NCBI GenBank assembly: GCA_031763025.1
Contig: JASSKH010000031.1
Location: forward strand, 1,426,001-1,490,000
From: Macrocystis pyrifera
Lineage: Eukaryota; Sar; Phaeophyceae; Laminariales; Laminariaceae
Length of the DNA stretch: 64,000 nucleotides
Direction: 5' to 3'
Of this stretch, positions 23,001 to 30,362 are shown one piece after another. Under the pieces are notes generated by a model, which was given only the letters and a program-made list of their open reading frames with translations, had not been told where the DNA came from and searched no databases. The translations under genes were made by a program, and so were the position numbers. How positions within the stretch are numbered: the stretch's first letter is position 1; each line of letters starts with the position of its first letter.

Positions 23001-25777
23001 GGGTGTTCCGAAGATATCGCGGGGGTAGTGGGAGGGGGGTTGCATGTTCAGGCTGCTACTCATACTGCTGACCCATTTTGGAACAACATGTCCCAGCGGC
23101 GGGCAAGGGGGAAACACGAGTGCAGCAGCCCATGACCAACCGCAACACCGAGGAAACTAGTGCTCTGTGCCTCAAGTGCTCTCCATGACGGCATCAACAT
23201 ATCAGACCGGCAAAGGTCGTCACAGCAGTACGGAGGGTATCACCAGCACCAGGACGTTTGGGCATGGCATGGTGTGCGTATTGCCGTGCGGGACCGGGCA
23301 TAGCGTACTCTGAGGGTACGGTAGCACGGCTGCACTTCGAGGTACAGTACGATTAGTACTTTGCTGTCGAGTGTTACGGGCTTACCGGCAGTACCAGTAC
23401 CACTGCTGCGACGATGTTCGCAACGCCATCATACGCGTACCAACGTACCACACCACCGAGAGATCGTCGATTCCCACTTGATGGTCTGCTGTACCAGCTA
23501 GGTATTTTAGGGCAGACATACAGCAGTATTCCTGATTTTGTACCCGGACGTTTTGGCTCACGTTGCCGGGTGGGAGCCATATATATGTCGCACCTCGGAC
23601 AGATCAGACAGATCATGATCTATCTATATATCTATATATCTATCTACTGTAGATCATCTACTATGGGGGACCATATTACGGGGGTACATAGTTAATAGGA
23701 CCTGTGGTATACATAAAAACCTAAACATTTACCTATTTTTACAAACAATATTTGGTCCTATTTACTATGGTCCCCCGAAATAGTAAATAGGACCGAACAT
23801 TGTTATGAAAAATAGGGACATGTATAGGTTTTAGTTTGCACCGTAGGTTCTATTTACTATGGTCCCCGGAATAGTTCCTCACCTGCCTTTGTGAGAGGTT
23901 TTGCAGGATCTGCATTCATAGTATACATCCGACCAGGAAGCATGCGCTACGAGTAGATCATGCGGATCATCCGGGTCACCCCCGGGGACACGGCATGGGG
24001 CCGAATCATACAAGATCGGGAATATATCTACCTGCCTTGACAGATCCTGTAGATAGATCGTCAAGTATAAAAACGATGATCTGTCCGAGTTGTGATACAT
24101 TCTGCGTGATCTACTTGACCCTTTTAGGACTGCAGTCTCATTGGGGTAGTTTTTGGGAGAAACCACTCAAATTCCAAGTACCTAGTCCCCAAAACGGGAC
24201 TGCCATACTAAATTGTCAAGGATTATGTTTCCTGGGTTGGATCTGTACTACTACCCCTCTTGGGACTAATAAGACTGTTTCCTATGCGGTTCGATTTCGA
24301 GCTTCAGATTTGTATTTTTCGATCTAAAACATGGTGAATGACTCTGCTTATGCCGTCCAAATACGCAAAAAAACCGACCGGAATTTTTTCGATTTGAGAA
24401 TCCAATGACCCAAGTCGTCGGATTTTGGGCATGCTCTCTAAATTCAAGATGTTATCCACGACAGCAAACAGCAGCAGAACGATCGATGAGTTGGAGGGTG
24501 ACACAGCTACAGGTGTATAGCGACGTTGCTTCGCGCCCGACGCGCGGGCGGCGGGCGGTGCGTCCCTCGGTGGCCAGACTACAGTCGGCTGTCGCGGGCT
24601 CGGACCTAGAGACCAAGAGAAGCGTACTCGGCACGCACCTCCTCGTGGATACGTACTCGTAGACTACACTGCTGTACAGCAGCAGCAGTCAAGTCACAAA
24701 ATGAAACACAAAACACCAAGACAGGTTGACTCTAGTACACTCGCCACGTCTTTTCGCCGCCAGAGCAGAGGCAGTCAGCCTTGGCTCGGACGCTTGGGTC
24801 CTACGCGCAGCGCAGCGTACCCAGCGCGTCTCTTCCCGGCGCCAAACCGCAATAACAACAGCAGTTGGTCTCGTTTGCTCGAACCTCTGCAAGCACAACA
24901 AATCTGATTTTTCCGCATCTAGGAAGACTGCTGTTTCGATTTGCCAAGTTCTCATCTGAAAATTCGATCGGGTCAAAATTTGAAGCTCGAATATCGAACC
25001 ACATAGGAAACGGTCTCTATGGGAAAAATTTGCGATAAAAAAAAAGAGTTCAGCAACGTGATACAAAATTGGTGCCCGAGTTTCAATGCAGGGAGTGGTA
25101 CGGCGCGGGCGCAACATGACCCTACCCGAACTAGGTACTGCTGGGCACTAATGCTTGCTTGTACGGTTGATATTCATATTATTAATATTAATAACACCTG
25201 GAGTTATGACCCTATCTCGGCGTCTCAAGGGGGATTGACATACATACTGCTGTGGTTGCTGCACATCACCTCAGAACGGCAGGTTAGCAACTACAGCAGT
25301 ACTTAGAAGCTAGTCTACTACAAGTTTGAGAATAGATCGTGATCTTTCCGACGTGTGCAACCTACGAAACCCTCAACCTGCATTGCCGTGGTGAAGTGAT
25401 AGACGGACGCGCCAACACTTCAATACGGCAACGCAAGCAACGCTGCCCCTAGCACACAACCTTCATCTCTTGCCTGAGAAAGGCACCCACTGGTAACGAA
25501 ACAACACACGGAACAAGAACACAACACGTCGCATCTCATCATTTCATATAATTTCAGCAGTATTATTATCTTGTAAAACGACGTTGATCTCCTGCACGCA
25601 AGCATATGTCTCACCTGTGAGAGGTGGAGGAAGACAGACAGGGCAAATCCCGGCCGTTACTCCGTTCCCAAGAGCCCCTCCGCTGTCCTTCGCCAGCTCC
25701 AAGTGGCTTGCAACGGTAGCGTTGATCCATCCTTTCACGTCGAAGTCGTCGCTTGCGAACTCCGCATATTCGTCCAT
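1..25777 (-). CDS. COG7: COG7, conserved oligomeric Golgi complex subunit 7 (spliced, 3' end off window)
   Basis: Subunit of the COG tethering complex, which acts at the cytosolic face of the Golgi in retrograde vesicle docking. Eleven exons were recognised: 25777-25615, 21619-21433, 20950-20808, 17577-17418, 15905-15654, 14029-13913, 12847-12687, 10803-10671, 7522-7389, 4387-4264 and 439-1. From memory of plant and human COG7, collinear matches run through the N-terminal DDFDVKGWIN motif, the coiled-coil region, the helical middle and the segment near DFDWQCLEGAL. About 670 residues are covered, against 770-840 in the family. Phases agree at every junction except exon 1/2 (a small exon is probably missing) and exon 4/5 (microexon or base error). 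Introns are 1-4 kb and filled with repeats. The identification is strong; exact exon ends are inferred from GT/AG and phase. Confidence 0.9.
612..668 (-). mobile_element. LINE 3' end fragment with poly(C) tail
   Basis: The minus strand gives the terminal coding residues NGQMTKAGNK and stop of the LINE at 21893-22575, then a C tract (read here as 37 G at 574-610). The fragment joins a SINE-like copy at about 690. Confidence 0.7.
690..1210 (-). mobile_element. Poly(C)-tailed SINE-like element, copy 1 (near full length)
   Basis: About 520 bp. On the element strand it starts with GGGTTGGGTTGGCGTCGG near 1200, carries an A/T-rich patch, a central core (tcgcgcttggtgcaagcaat) and the tail block ggtctatggtcatacgacta. 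No convincing pol III A or B box is seen. Confidence 0.8.
1318..1825 (-). mobile_element. Poly(C)-tailed SINE-like element, copy 2
   Basis: Near full length, in the same orientation as copy 1 and directly head-to-tail with it. Its G-rich end (1300-1318) abuts the A/T-rich head of copy 1, and its own head is followed by an A/T patch and a G tract at 1822. Confidence 0.8.
2779..2889. mobile_element. Palindromic MITE family C, copy 1
   Basis: About 110 bp with terminal inverted repeats built on ctattacgggggaccatagt and an A/T-rich middle. The family is non-autonomous; no transposase is in the window. Confidence 0.85.
3003..3110. repeat. Dispersed repeat family F
   Basis: About 100 bp unit recognised by tttggggacaaa, acttggaattag and gcagttctaaaaggg. 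Further units are at 24117-24235, 33488-33596, 35508-35600, 38968-39060, 39115-39215, 46084-46185 and 60347-60545. Confidence 0.55.
3240..3325. repeat. Minisatellite ctatcacccaggggggtgt, left half
   Basis: Degenerate ~18-20 bp units. The array resumes at 3563-3642 after the SINE-like copy at 3374-3562, so the element inserted into it. Confidence 0.7.
3374..3562 (-). mobile_element. Poly(C)-tailed SINE-like element, copy 3 (truncated)
   Basis: Tail half only. It is preceded by 49 G (3325-3373), which is its poly(C) tail on the element strand. It interrupts a ctatcaccc minisatellite. Confidence 0.8.
3563..3642. repeat. Minisatellite ctatcacccaggggggtgt, right half
   Basis: Continuation of the array at 3240-3325 on the far side of the inserted element. 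Confidence 0.65.
3839..3917. mobile_element. Short palindromic element family E, copy 1
   Basis: About 80 bp, with inverted ends cactctggacggaaatataa and acgtttccgtccagag. Copies 2 and 3 are at 28193-28265 and 46302-46382. Confidence 0.7.
4264..4387 (-). CDS. COG7: COG7 exon 10 (two possible 5' splice sites)
   Basis: Acceptor gtttccag|T, donor GTCGAAGAG|gtaggc. It contains GGIDFDWQCLEGALVLLGAA, matching the EEWxxxQGALxIL region of plant COG7. A second donor, GTCGAGGAG|gtgtgt at 4204, lies exactly 60 bases downstream inside a direct repeat of the exon end and keeps the frame open, so a 20-residue extension is possible. Confidence 0.9.
4938..5240 (-). mobile_element. Poly(C)-tailed SINE-like element, copy 4
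   Basis: Includes 41 G at 4938-4978 (tail), then tactcattatcatgcatggcc and the core. The head half is missing after about 5240. Confidence 0.82.
5620..5729. mobile_element. Palindromic MITE family C, copy 2
   Basis: Inverted ends attacgggggaccatagtaa and ttactacagtcccccgtagt around an A/T-rich middle. Confidence 0.85.
6538..6766. mobile_element. MITE-like family K, copy 1
   Basis: About 225 bp. The ends are inverted (gccgtaaagagcgttgag and gtcaacgctctttacggt). The middle carries ttttcggaaagatctggtcg. Copies 2 and 3 are at 9944-10200 and 16040-16262. Confidence 0.7.
7389..7522 (-). CDS. COG7: COG7 exon 9
   Basis: Acceptor ggttcag|GTA, donor TCAAG|gtgtgt. It encodes VADESTKGFSVVGQAAGRCT ... 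YQARDLLKEVSDSL, equivalent to the family's AAVxRCxxFTxG segment. Phase 2 at its end fits exon 10. Confidence 0.9.
7540..7725. repeat. G/A-rich simple repeat with a 30-base G tract
   Basis: A G tract at 7561-7590 is followed by (GGGA)n and related G-rich units. It lies in COG7 intron 8, just upstream of exon 9 in the gene's direction. The long Pro- or Gly-rich frames here are artefacts. Confidence 0.9.
8040..8428 (+). mobile_element. Poly(C)-tailed SINE-like element, copy 5
   Basis: Plus orientation, from tagatcatttttgtgcgaac to ccatgcatgataatgagtac followed by C7. The far 5' head is missing. Confidence 0.82.
8964..9313. mobile_element. MITE-like family D, copy 1
   Basis: About 350 bp, with inverted ends based on cacacctcggacagatcat. 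The body is rich in gatcatgatct motifs and has a gggttggatctgtac segment. No coding capacity. Confidence 0.7.
9398..9660 (+). repeat. Dispersed repeat family I, copy 1
   Basis: About 260 bp, including ctctctcctcccgagacgca and gtaatatggcgtgtttcttg. Copy 2 is at 45418-45700 (plus) and an inverted copy at 29240-29575. Confidence 0.7.
9944..10200. mobile_element. MITE-like family K, copy 2
   Basis: Begins near taccgtaaggag and ends ggtctttacggta, with the same ttttcggaaagatctggtcg core as copy 1. Confidence 0.65.
10558..10660. repeat. Purine-rich (gaacag/gaacaag)n tract
   Basis: Imperfect 6-base units in COG7 intron 8, immediately after the exon 8 donor. Confidence 0.75.
10671..10803 (-). CDS. 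COG7: COG7 exon 8
   Basis: Acceptor tgtggcag|T, donor GAAGAG|gtgatg. It reads FGLHERRHLSLELQPLLQTL ... TRRMEE; the family has YGxMER here and RRMEE at the exon end. The first base completes the split Ser codon from exon 7. Confidence 0.9.
10880..10990. repeat. 27-bp tandem repeat
   Basis: About four units of gcacaaagagccaatagcat plus agagcca, with a diverging tail. In COG7 intron 7. Confidence 0.85.
11142..11443. mobile_element. MITE-like family D, copy 2
   Basis: Starts cacacctcgagcagatcatg and ends atccgtccgaggtgtgg, about 300 bp, with inverted ends. Confidence 0.75.
11880..12245. repeat. C-rich (ccccaac/cccac)n low-complexity tract
   Basis: Strongly C-biased on the plus strand. It yields long Pro/Ser/Thr frames that are not genes. 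Confidence 0.85.
12420..12625. repeat. C-rich tract with homopolymer C runs
   Basis: (ccccaac)n followed by C runs at 12525-12555 and 12560-12620 separated by single bases. It lies just past COG7 exon 7. Confidence 0.85.
12687..12847 (-). CDS. COG7: COG7 exon 7
   Basis: Acceptor cttgtag|AAA, donor GGACAG|gtgagg. The peptide has KHLEAAPW, ELARGASERDLMAVLLSSAA and FRPIQD, matching the region before the YGxME motif. It follows exon 6 directly in phase 0 and ends in phase 2. Confidence 0.9.
12898..13122 (-). mobile_element. Poly(C)-tailed SINE-like element, copy 6 (truncated)
   Basis: Follows a G-rich tract (12870-12897). It has the core and tail but no head, and is diverged from the other copies. 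Confidence 0.75.
13180..13245 (-). mobile_element. LINE 3' end fragment
   Basis: Contains tttgttgcctgccttagtca and acgcatccctttcgagacgg, preceded by a G tract. Same sequence as the end of the 21893-22575 LINE. Confidence 0.75.
13913..14029 (-). CDS. COG7: COG7 exon 6
   Basis: Acceptor with a pyrimidine-rich tract, ctgtcctag|GGC, and donor TTTCAG|gtgaaa. It encodes 39 residues including SPAVLCQLVVVAFQPLLGSF, aligned with the family's LLVETMGVLGASF segment. Phase is 0 at both ends. Confidence 0.83.
14172..14213. repeat. (GGGTC)n microsatellite
   Basis: Eight perfect 5-base units in COG7 intron 5. Confidence 0.9.
14742..14848. repeat. (GATGAC)n(GAG)n microsatellite
   Basis: Compound trinucleotide tract within COG7 intron 5. 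Confidence 0.9.
15159..15262 (+). mobile_element. LINE 3' end fragment between two C tracts
   Basis: C35 (15159-15193), then acagctccgtctcgaaaggg through aagcaacaaatgagtacg and a second C tract. It encodes the last residues, SRKGCVVNGQMTKASNK and stop, of the LINE. Confidence 0.75.
15654..15905 (-). CDS. COG7: COG7 exon 5, with one-base frame change at a C run
   Basis: Acceptor cgaacgcag|G, donor TACTTGCAG|gtgcgc. The first part reads RMGPLAEYALMYRQLGR ... KAAAAHKRWFASAS, matching COG7. After a stretch containing a C7 run (about 15744-15750) this frame loses similarity, while the frame one base away reads LARWLPSFLEYLQ, which matches the conserved WLxSFxxxxLxYL segment and joins exon 6 in phase. 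A base error in the homopolymer, or a true frameshift, would explain this. Confidence 0.82.
16040..16262. mobile_element. MITE-like family K, copy 3
   Basis: Carries the gtctggtcgagagaaagcct core and the gcggactcaatgccctctac end. Located in COG7 intron 4. Confidence 0.6.
16442..17044 (+). mobile_element. Poly(C)-tailed SINE-like element, copy 7 (reference full-length copy)
   Basis: Complete copy between C38 (16442-16479) and C34 (17011-17044). The body, about 525 bp, opens gaacccccggttgggttggc and contains a T/A-rich stretch near 16565. It ends with the tail block gggtctatggtcatacgact and atgcatgagatcgag. It is the best copy for defining the element's limits. Confidence 0.85.
17418..17577 (-). 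CDS. COG7: COG7 exon 4
   Basis: Acceptor cggaaag|G, donor CTGGAG|gtgggt. It reads FGQDDLKGVAARLEAM ... LQERLEDLLQPKLLE, equivalent to the family's LEDRLEALxxPRL stretch. An ATG nearby at 17594 (MSWSERFGQ) is not the start, because it lies upstream of the acceptor inside the intron. Confidence 0.9.
18074..18839. mobile_element. Non-autonomous DNA element family J, copy 1
   Basis: About 766 bp. The termini are inverted for about 45 bp: ggctgtttcatttgcggttc at the left, aaccgcataggaaacagcc at the right. It carries an internal palindrome around 18200-18255. The open frames inside differ from those of copy 2. Confidence 0.85.
19712..19825. mobile_element. Palindromic MITE family C, copy 3
   Basis: Inverted ends ctatcacgggggaccatagt and ctatggacccccgtaatag. 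Confidence 0.85.
20071..20180. mobile_element. Palindromic MITE family C, copy 4
   Basis: Inverted ends taatacgggggaccatatta and ctatggtcccccgtaatag. Confidence 0.85.
20486..20763. mobile_element. MITE-like family D, copy 3
   Basis: Begins gtacaccttggacagatcat and ends atctgtcccaaggtgtgc, about 278 bp. It lies just downstream of COG7 exon 3. Confidence 0.78.
20808..20950 (-). CDS. COG7: COG7 exon 3
   Basis: Acceptor gccggaag|CTG, donor AACGCTAG|gtgggg. The peptide LEEIDHGANAHVETLARLDL...VKTHMG matches the family's LxxxDxVKxRM segment. Phase 2 at its end is completed by the first base of exon 4. Confidence 0.9.
21190..21420. repeat. (ACC)n-rich low-complexity tract
   Basis: Triplet repeat of acc with interruptions, ending close to the donor of COG7 exon 2. 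It produces Thr- or Pro-rich frames without meaning. Confidence 0.85.
21433..21619 (-). CDS. COG7: COG7 exon 2 (N-terminal coiled coil)
   Basis: Acceptor tttttccag|C, donor GGTCAG|gtatgt. It encodes 62 residues around THLSTVATKLQAVSTSINAG and VPRVVTEVDRVEASIKTL, aligned with the COG7 helix that contains VPRATRDVLRL in plants. It ends in phase 0, matching exon 3. Confidence 0.9.
21893..22575 (-). pseudogene. LINE (non-LTR retrotransposon) ORF2 C-terminal remnant with poly(C) tail
   Basis: One minus-strand frame reads from GGNQEEVMSAGKFGLYKAEV through DLDPPERRKRFTSSREEEEV to CPCGKAMESRTHIGEC and on to NGQMTKAGNK and stop. The CxCx8HxxxC pattern is the zinc-binding segment found after the reverse transcriptase in many non-LTR elements. 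An in-frame TAA near 22342 and 5' truncation near 22575 show it is dead. The stop is followed by an aagta spacer and a C tract (G on plus, before 21895). It lies in COG7 intron 1. Family assignment is from the domain pattern only. Confidence 0.8.
22684..22930 (-). mobile_element. Poly(C)-tailed SINE-like element, copy 8 (diverged)
   Basis: Core and tail present (atgcatggccgtagtcgtac, gggacggagcacgc), following a G14 tract near 22660. Confidence 0.78.
22931..23588. other. COG7 intron 1, no feature recognised
   Basis: Only short runs of G and dispersed tacc/ggta motifs. No gene or element supported. Confidence 0.4.
23589..24098. mobile_element. MITE-like family D, copy 4, split by family C insertion
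   Basis: The left end gcacctcggacagatcagac runs to about 23672 and the body resumes at 23876 (ttcctcacctgcctttgtga), ending near gatctgtccgagttgtg. The 23673-23875 block between them is two overlapping family C palindromes. Confidence 0.75.
23673..23875. mobile_element. Two overlapping family C palindromes
   Basis: A complete unit (23673-23783) whose right end serves as the left end of a second unit finishing at tatggtccccggaatag (23875). This suggests recombination between copies. Confidence 0.75.
24272..25017. mobile_element. Non-autonomous DNA element family J, copy 2
   Basis: About 746 bp. The left end agactgtttcctatgcggtt is inverted against aaccacataggaaacggtct at the right end. It is collinear with copy 1 over its full length. 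Confidence 0.85.
25258..25362. repeat. MITE-like family D, right-end fragment
   Basis: Contains tcagaacggcaggttagcaa and ends gtgatctttccgacgtgtgc. Confidence 0.5.
25615..25777 (-). CDS. COG7: COG7 exon 1 (start codon)
   Basis: The ATG at 25777 gives MDEYAEFASDDFDVKGWIN, matching the conserved N-terminus of COG7 closely, so it is preferred over the upstream in-frame alternative. The donor is CTCACAG|gtgaga, which leaves phase 1. Exon 2 as read needs phase 2, so a short exon between 25614 and 21620 is still to be found. Confidence 0.88.
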
Positions 25778-26118
25778 CGTTGCGATGCAATTTTGAGAGT
25801 CACAACGCCAAAAATAGTACGGCAAACCTATGCATGAGCTGTGCTGAACCCCCAGAGCACTCCAGCAAACCGGTGTGGGTTAGTGGTCGTCGCAGACGCT
25901 CGAGCGCGGCGCGGCAACTAAGTACCTGCTGCGCCGTTCCGGGATGCTAATGCGGTAAAGAGGCCCCTGTAACTACTAACGCCTTCCAAAGTAAATGAAA
26001 CCCTTTTTTGAAGCCCGACGCACGAAGCCATTCCCATTGCACGAAGCACGAAGCACCCTCTGTCTCTGGCTGAAGTTGAGAAACATTTAATTCTCTGCCA
26101 GGTTCATATCGCCACACG
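25778..26118. promoter_or_regulatory. Divergent promoter region, COG7 and the plus-strand gene
   Basis: The 341 bp between two opposed start codons must hold both 5' leaders and core promoters. No TATA box stands out. Function is inferred from position only. Confidence 0.45.
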
Positions 26119-29100
26119 ATGGGCTCTGGCAATGGCAACGACTTTCTCAACTTGGATTTCCCCATGTATGCTGCGGCCGGGGTGGGCTTGTTCGGCGTGT
26201 ACCGCGCCTTGGTGGTGAGCTCATCTTGTCCATCTTGTATCCCTAATGGTTGTTGCAGTTTGCATACCAGAACCAGATTCGCGAGCAAATTGGGCAGCTG
26301 TCGTTGATGAGCCAAAGGTATCACAAAACAACGTTGCGGAAATCGCTGCGTGCGCGTGTCGCCTGTTCTCCGTTTCAGAATGGAGTCGTGTAGATCGCTG
26401 TCGGGGCTTAGTTTTCCTCTGGAGCAAACATGAAAATGTCGCATCTCTGGATGATGGGTTTTGTACGTACCAGGTACCACCGTACCTGGTATATCGCATG
26501 GCTACTCGTATTAATAGCTCGTAGCTCGCACACCGCTTGCACAAGCAGTGCTAATGCTGCTTGTACGTACATGTGCTGCTTGGTTCGTGGTACCTGGTAG
26601 TTCTTAACCATGTACCTGGTGCTGTTATTAATAATAGTCTGTATTGTCCAGCTGTAGACTGTCGACGCTCATGAGCTCCACGGCATCGCTCGGCAATTTC
26701 GCGGCAATCAAAAATGTGGACACATATTGGCATCCCGACTGCGAAAGGTGGAAAAATGTGTGTGTTTTTGCAGCTTGTCTTCGTTCTTTGTACCCGTCGA
26801 CATCCAGCAGAACCAGTGTCCGTGCCGATTCACAACCAGTGTCCTACTGCTGCTGTAGAGACATACACTTTCTGTGGCGACAAAACTACGCCATAGGATA
26901 CTACTGCACATCGTTATGCAGTACCAGATAAGCAGAATACACAAGCAGTAGACAATACAAGGAAGGCCATATCATCATACCTGGTGCTGGATACAACGGG
27001 CACGAGATACACGTTCTATGAAAAAGATAAACAAAAAACAATAAGAAACAAAACGAGTCAGAAGAGAAGGAGGAGGAAGAAGAAAAGAAAGCTTTGTCGT
27101 GCCCACCCCCAGGGCATATGGCACACTGCTCTAAGGCCACGTCTTATTCCGTCGGATTTGCAGTCAGTTGAAGAACATCTTTCAGCACCTTCGCATGAGC
27201 TTTTGCCCTGGTGGAAATGTTGGAAATTGATTTTTCTCGCTTCAAGAATGTGTCGGATCTCTCTGCAAGATCTATCTGGGGGTGTTTGCCGCTTCTCCAG
27301 GCACCCATATTTGTGGGAACGGGGGAAACTCTTTGTATATGCTGTAGTTGAGAGGATATACCCGCGGCCATGTTCAGTCTGCACATTGATCTCATGTTGA
27401 TTGTGTGCGCCTTTTTCGTCCCGTGTCTTTTTGGGCGGCCGAATTTCGTTTTTTGTTATGGTTTTTCGGATCTTCCTGAGGCTCCAGCACCTTTGCGTGA
27501 CCACGAACTCCTTCATTTGAGAGTTAATGTGAGAACAACAACAGGAAATTGCCGTCCACACTTTTTCGATCCAACTCGGTCAAACACGATCCAAATGCCC
27601 GATTGGATCGAAAAAAAAAAAAGTATTTTCCGAGATGATCCCAGATCACGATCATATTCACCTCATTTGGATCGAAAAAGCTCCGACAGACAGTGGTTTC
27701 TTGCAACCGGGGCCCTCGAGAAGCGGGAAACACCCCCTGATAGATCTTGGAGAGAACTCCGACACATTCTGAAGCGAGAAATACTAATTTTCAACATTTC
27801 CGGGGCAAAAAGCTCATGCGAACGTGCTGAAAGGGACTTTTTCAACTGACTGCGAATCCGACGGCATAAGAATTGGCCTAAAGAACGAGCTACAGAAACA
27901 ATATCCCTACATATAAACAGAGCAAGACTAAAAACCAAGGGAAATAATAGGCAACCCGAAACACATCAAACCAAGTGGAAATCGGGGTTCGTGTTTTCTC
28001 CAAGCGGTGTGTGATAATAAGAGGAAACATCGCATGTCTGGATCATGGGCTATATTTGTTAAAGGATTTCGTCGAAGCTCATCCTTAAGGTGTGTGCTGT
28101 GTGTGATACTTCGATACAAGCCATTTATGAGGAAGACAAAATATTTATTGCGGTAGTAGTACCCTGCTGTGCTGACATCGCAGGGGCAAGAACCACTCTG
28201 GACGGAAATATAAGGACTTTTGGAATATAAATGTGAACACCAAACGGTCCCTACGTTTCCACACATAGCAGTATAATGTAAGCTCGCATACAGCAGTGCT
28301 ACTCGTAGCTGCTGAGCTGCTTGGTAGTAGTAATGCTCTTGCCAGGCTGCTCTGTAAAACAGCGGCCCTGGTTCGGGTTCTGTTGTGCTAGTTCATCTGG
28401 CTTTTGCGTTTTCTGGGTTCACGGGTTTTACTCAGCATACGATACGTATGACACATAAATACCTCCAGTAAACACTGCTGTACCTGGTAGGAGGTAAAAA
28501 GCTGAACCCGCCCCTTTACTTGAAAGATCGCCACAAAAGATCCACACTAATTTCAAGTATTATGATGCCACAAACGTATGACACTCGCAACGTGCAAGAC
28601 ACGGCAGCAGCAGTAGTTGCGTAGTGCTGCAGGCTCATTTTGTTCGGAACGCTGAGATCATGACCATGCTCGGGGGCGTGCGCTACACTTACCCCTATCG
28701 GTACAGAATATACCTGGGAGACTACTGCAGACTATGGCTCGAGGTTAGCGTCGCGACAAAGTTGAGGTTTAAGTATTCATCGTATAATACGTAGGTAGCG
28801 TGTGTCGTATTTTCTGTTGGCGGGCCCACACCCTTTCCTCGTATCATGCAGCCGTGCTTATGTGCTAGTAGCTACCTACTGATGTGCTGCTGTTGTGCTG
28901 CTCGAAGTTTCGGCCTTGCTCGGAGTACGTACTTACTCGTTCCTGTCGGCGGGCTCATCCTGCTTTATACAGTAGTGCTATTAACACGGACGCTTGGCAA
29001 GGCTAAGACACTGCGCCACAGACACGATCACGGCTGGACTTACAGCAGTCGCTGCACGACGTACGTGACTCATCCCCTGCCCCCCCCCCCCCCTCCTCCG

Positions 29101-29250
29101 TATACGCTTCCTTACGCTCGTTCTTGGTCTCCATTATTGCCGCAGAGTAAGTCCCGTGGCGAGGCGATGCAGCCGGCGTGGATGTCCTCCGGAACGTTCC
29201 CCGCGGCGTTCTTCACAGGCATCGGTACCATGGCTTGCCACGAGATGTGA
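26119..29250 (+). CDS. Small hydrophobic protein 1 (unrecognised, spliced, tentative)
   Basis: Exon 1 (26119-26214) starts MGSGNGNDFLNLDFP and enters a hydrophobic stretch, AAAGVGLFGVYRALV; donor GGTG|gtgagc. Exon 2 (26259-26317) follows a short 44 bp intron with acceptor tgttgcag and reads FAYQNQIREQIGQLSLMSQ; donor CAAAG|gtatca. A terminal exon (about 29146-29250) encodes EAMQPAWMSSGTFPAAFFTG and stops after CHEM. Joining exon 2 to the last exon needs acceptor gcagag|T or an unseen exon, so that link is weak. The product would be about 86 residues with one or two membrane segments. I do not recognise the family. The start lies 342 bp from that of COG7, on the other strand. Confidence 0.5.
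26750..26850. repeat. Dispersed repeat family O, copy 1
   Basis: Contains cgtcgacatccagcagaacc and agtgtccgtg. An inverted copy lies at about 32680-32765. Confidence 0.5.
27126..27888. mobile_element. Foldback element with ~165 bp inverted arms
   Basis: The left arm 27126-27306 (tccgtcggatttgcagtcag ... gatctatctgggggtgtttg) is inverted at 27705-27888 (aaacaccccctgatagatct ... actgcgaatccgacgg). The ~400 bp loop has gattggatcgaaaaa and its partial inverse but no conserved frame. Confidence 0.82.
28193..28265. mobile_element. Short palindromic element family E, copy 2
   Basis: cactctggacggaaatataa at the left; the right half is weaker (ccctacgtttcc). Confidence 0.65.
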
Positions 29251-29575
29251 GTTGGTTACGTATTTTATTATTCTGTGGAGCAGTCCGGCGGGCTTGATTG
29301 CAGTCTAAAGAGTAAATCATCATCCTACTGGCGGTTGCGCTGGGTGTCGAATCTCGGATGGCGTTATCTTTGTGCAAGGCGCTTTTGTGTAGGGCTAGTC
29401 GTTGGCACAGTATGTTCTGCCGCAGTATTCTACTGCCAATAACTTCTACCAGATATCTATGTACTGATGGAGCCTGCCAGTAGATGCTGCCGGTACATTT
29501 GATATAACTTACATCTAAGAAAACGCGCCGTATTATATTACGGAAACCCCTCAAAATGCGTTTCGGGAGGAGAGA
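29240..29575 (-). repeat. Dispersed repeat family I, inverted copy
   Basis: Reverse complement of the repeat at 9398-9660, seen in aaacgcgccgtattatatta and tgcgtttcgggaggagaga. It begins where the terminal exon of the 26119 gene ends. Confidence 0.65.
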
Positions 29576-30362
29576 AGAGAGATAGATAGAGAAAAGGGGA
29601 GTCTTGCGCTGTTTTGTGCTTTGTGTGCTGGTGAGAGCCTACTACACTCTGCCCCGAGGGTAGGAGCGACGGAGTATCATCAAGTATCAGAGTGGTTTAT
29701 GATTCGCCTGCAAGACGACCACTATACTGATTGCTGACGGTGTCAGTCTAATGTCCCCTGAATGAGGCTGCCAGTGCTCCGCCCTACTTTTGTGTGTATT
29801 CTTCTGTCGTTAAAAGTGCGAGAGCACGAATCGGAACAAAACGGTGAAAATCAACAAGCAAGTGGGAATGCTGAAAACCCTATGCACCCTAAAAAAGAAG
29901 AAAAGTACGGGGGGGGGGGGGGGGGGGGGCTACACATGTTACCACGCGTGTCCAGAGGCCGTCAAGGGTATAGCTTAACCTCTCCCGAGTTGATCTGTAA
30001 AGTAAAAGCAACCAGTTTGTTTTAGAAGTCCCAAGTGTAAGTGTGGCTAAACAAGTATGATTCGAATGATATTTTTTAGCGTTGTGTATTAGTTTTGTAG
30101 CACCAGCATGTGTTTCGCACACTTTTGACCAATGCTATTGTGCCAGGTGTATTGCCTTGCCGTTATACAGGGTGTAAGTATGGCAAGGAAAATTACCGGT
30201 CGTTTTTAGTGCTGTGTACCCCGGTAATATTGTAGTAGTGCCAGCATTAGCGAAAACGCCTACTGTATTACAAAGCTGTTCTAGTTTTCCGATGTGGGAA
30301 TTGCTCCCTTACGTTTTGCGGACGCGTAAGTCGACGCGATCATTTTTGTTTTTGTTTTTCAG

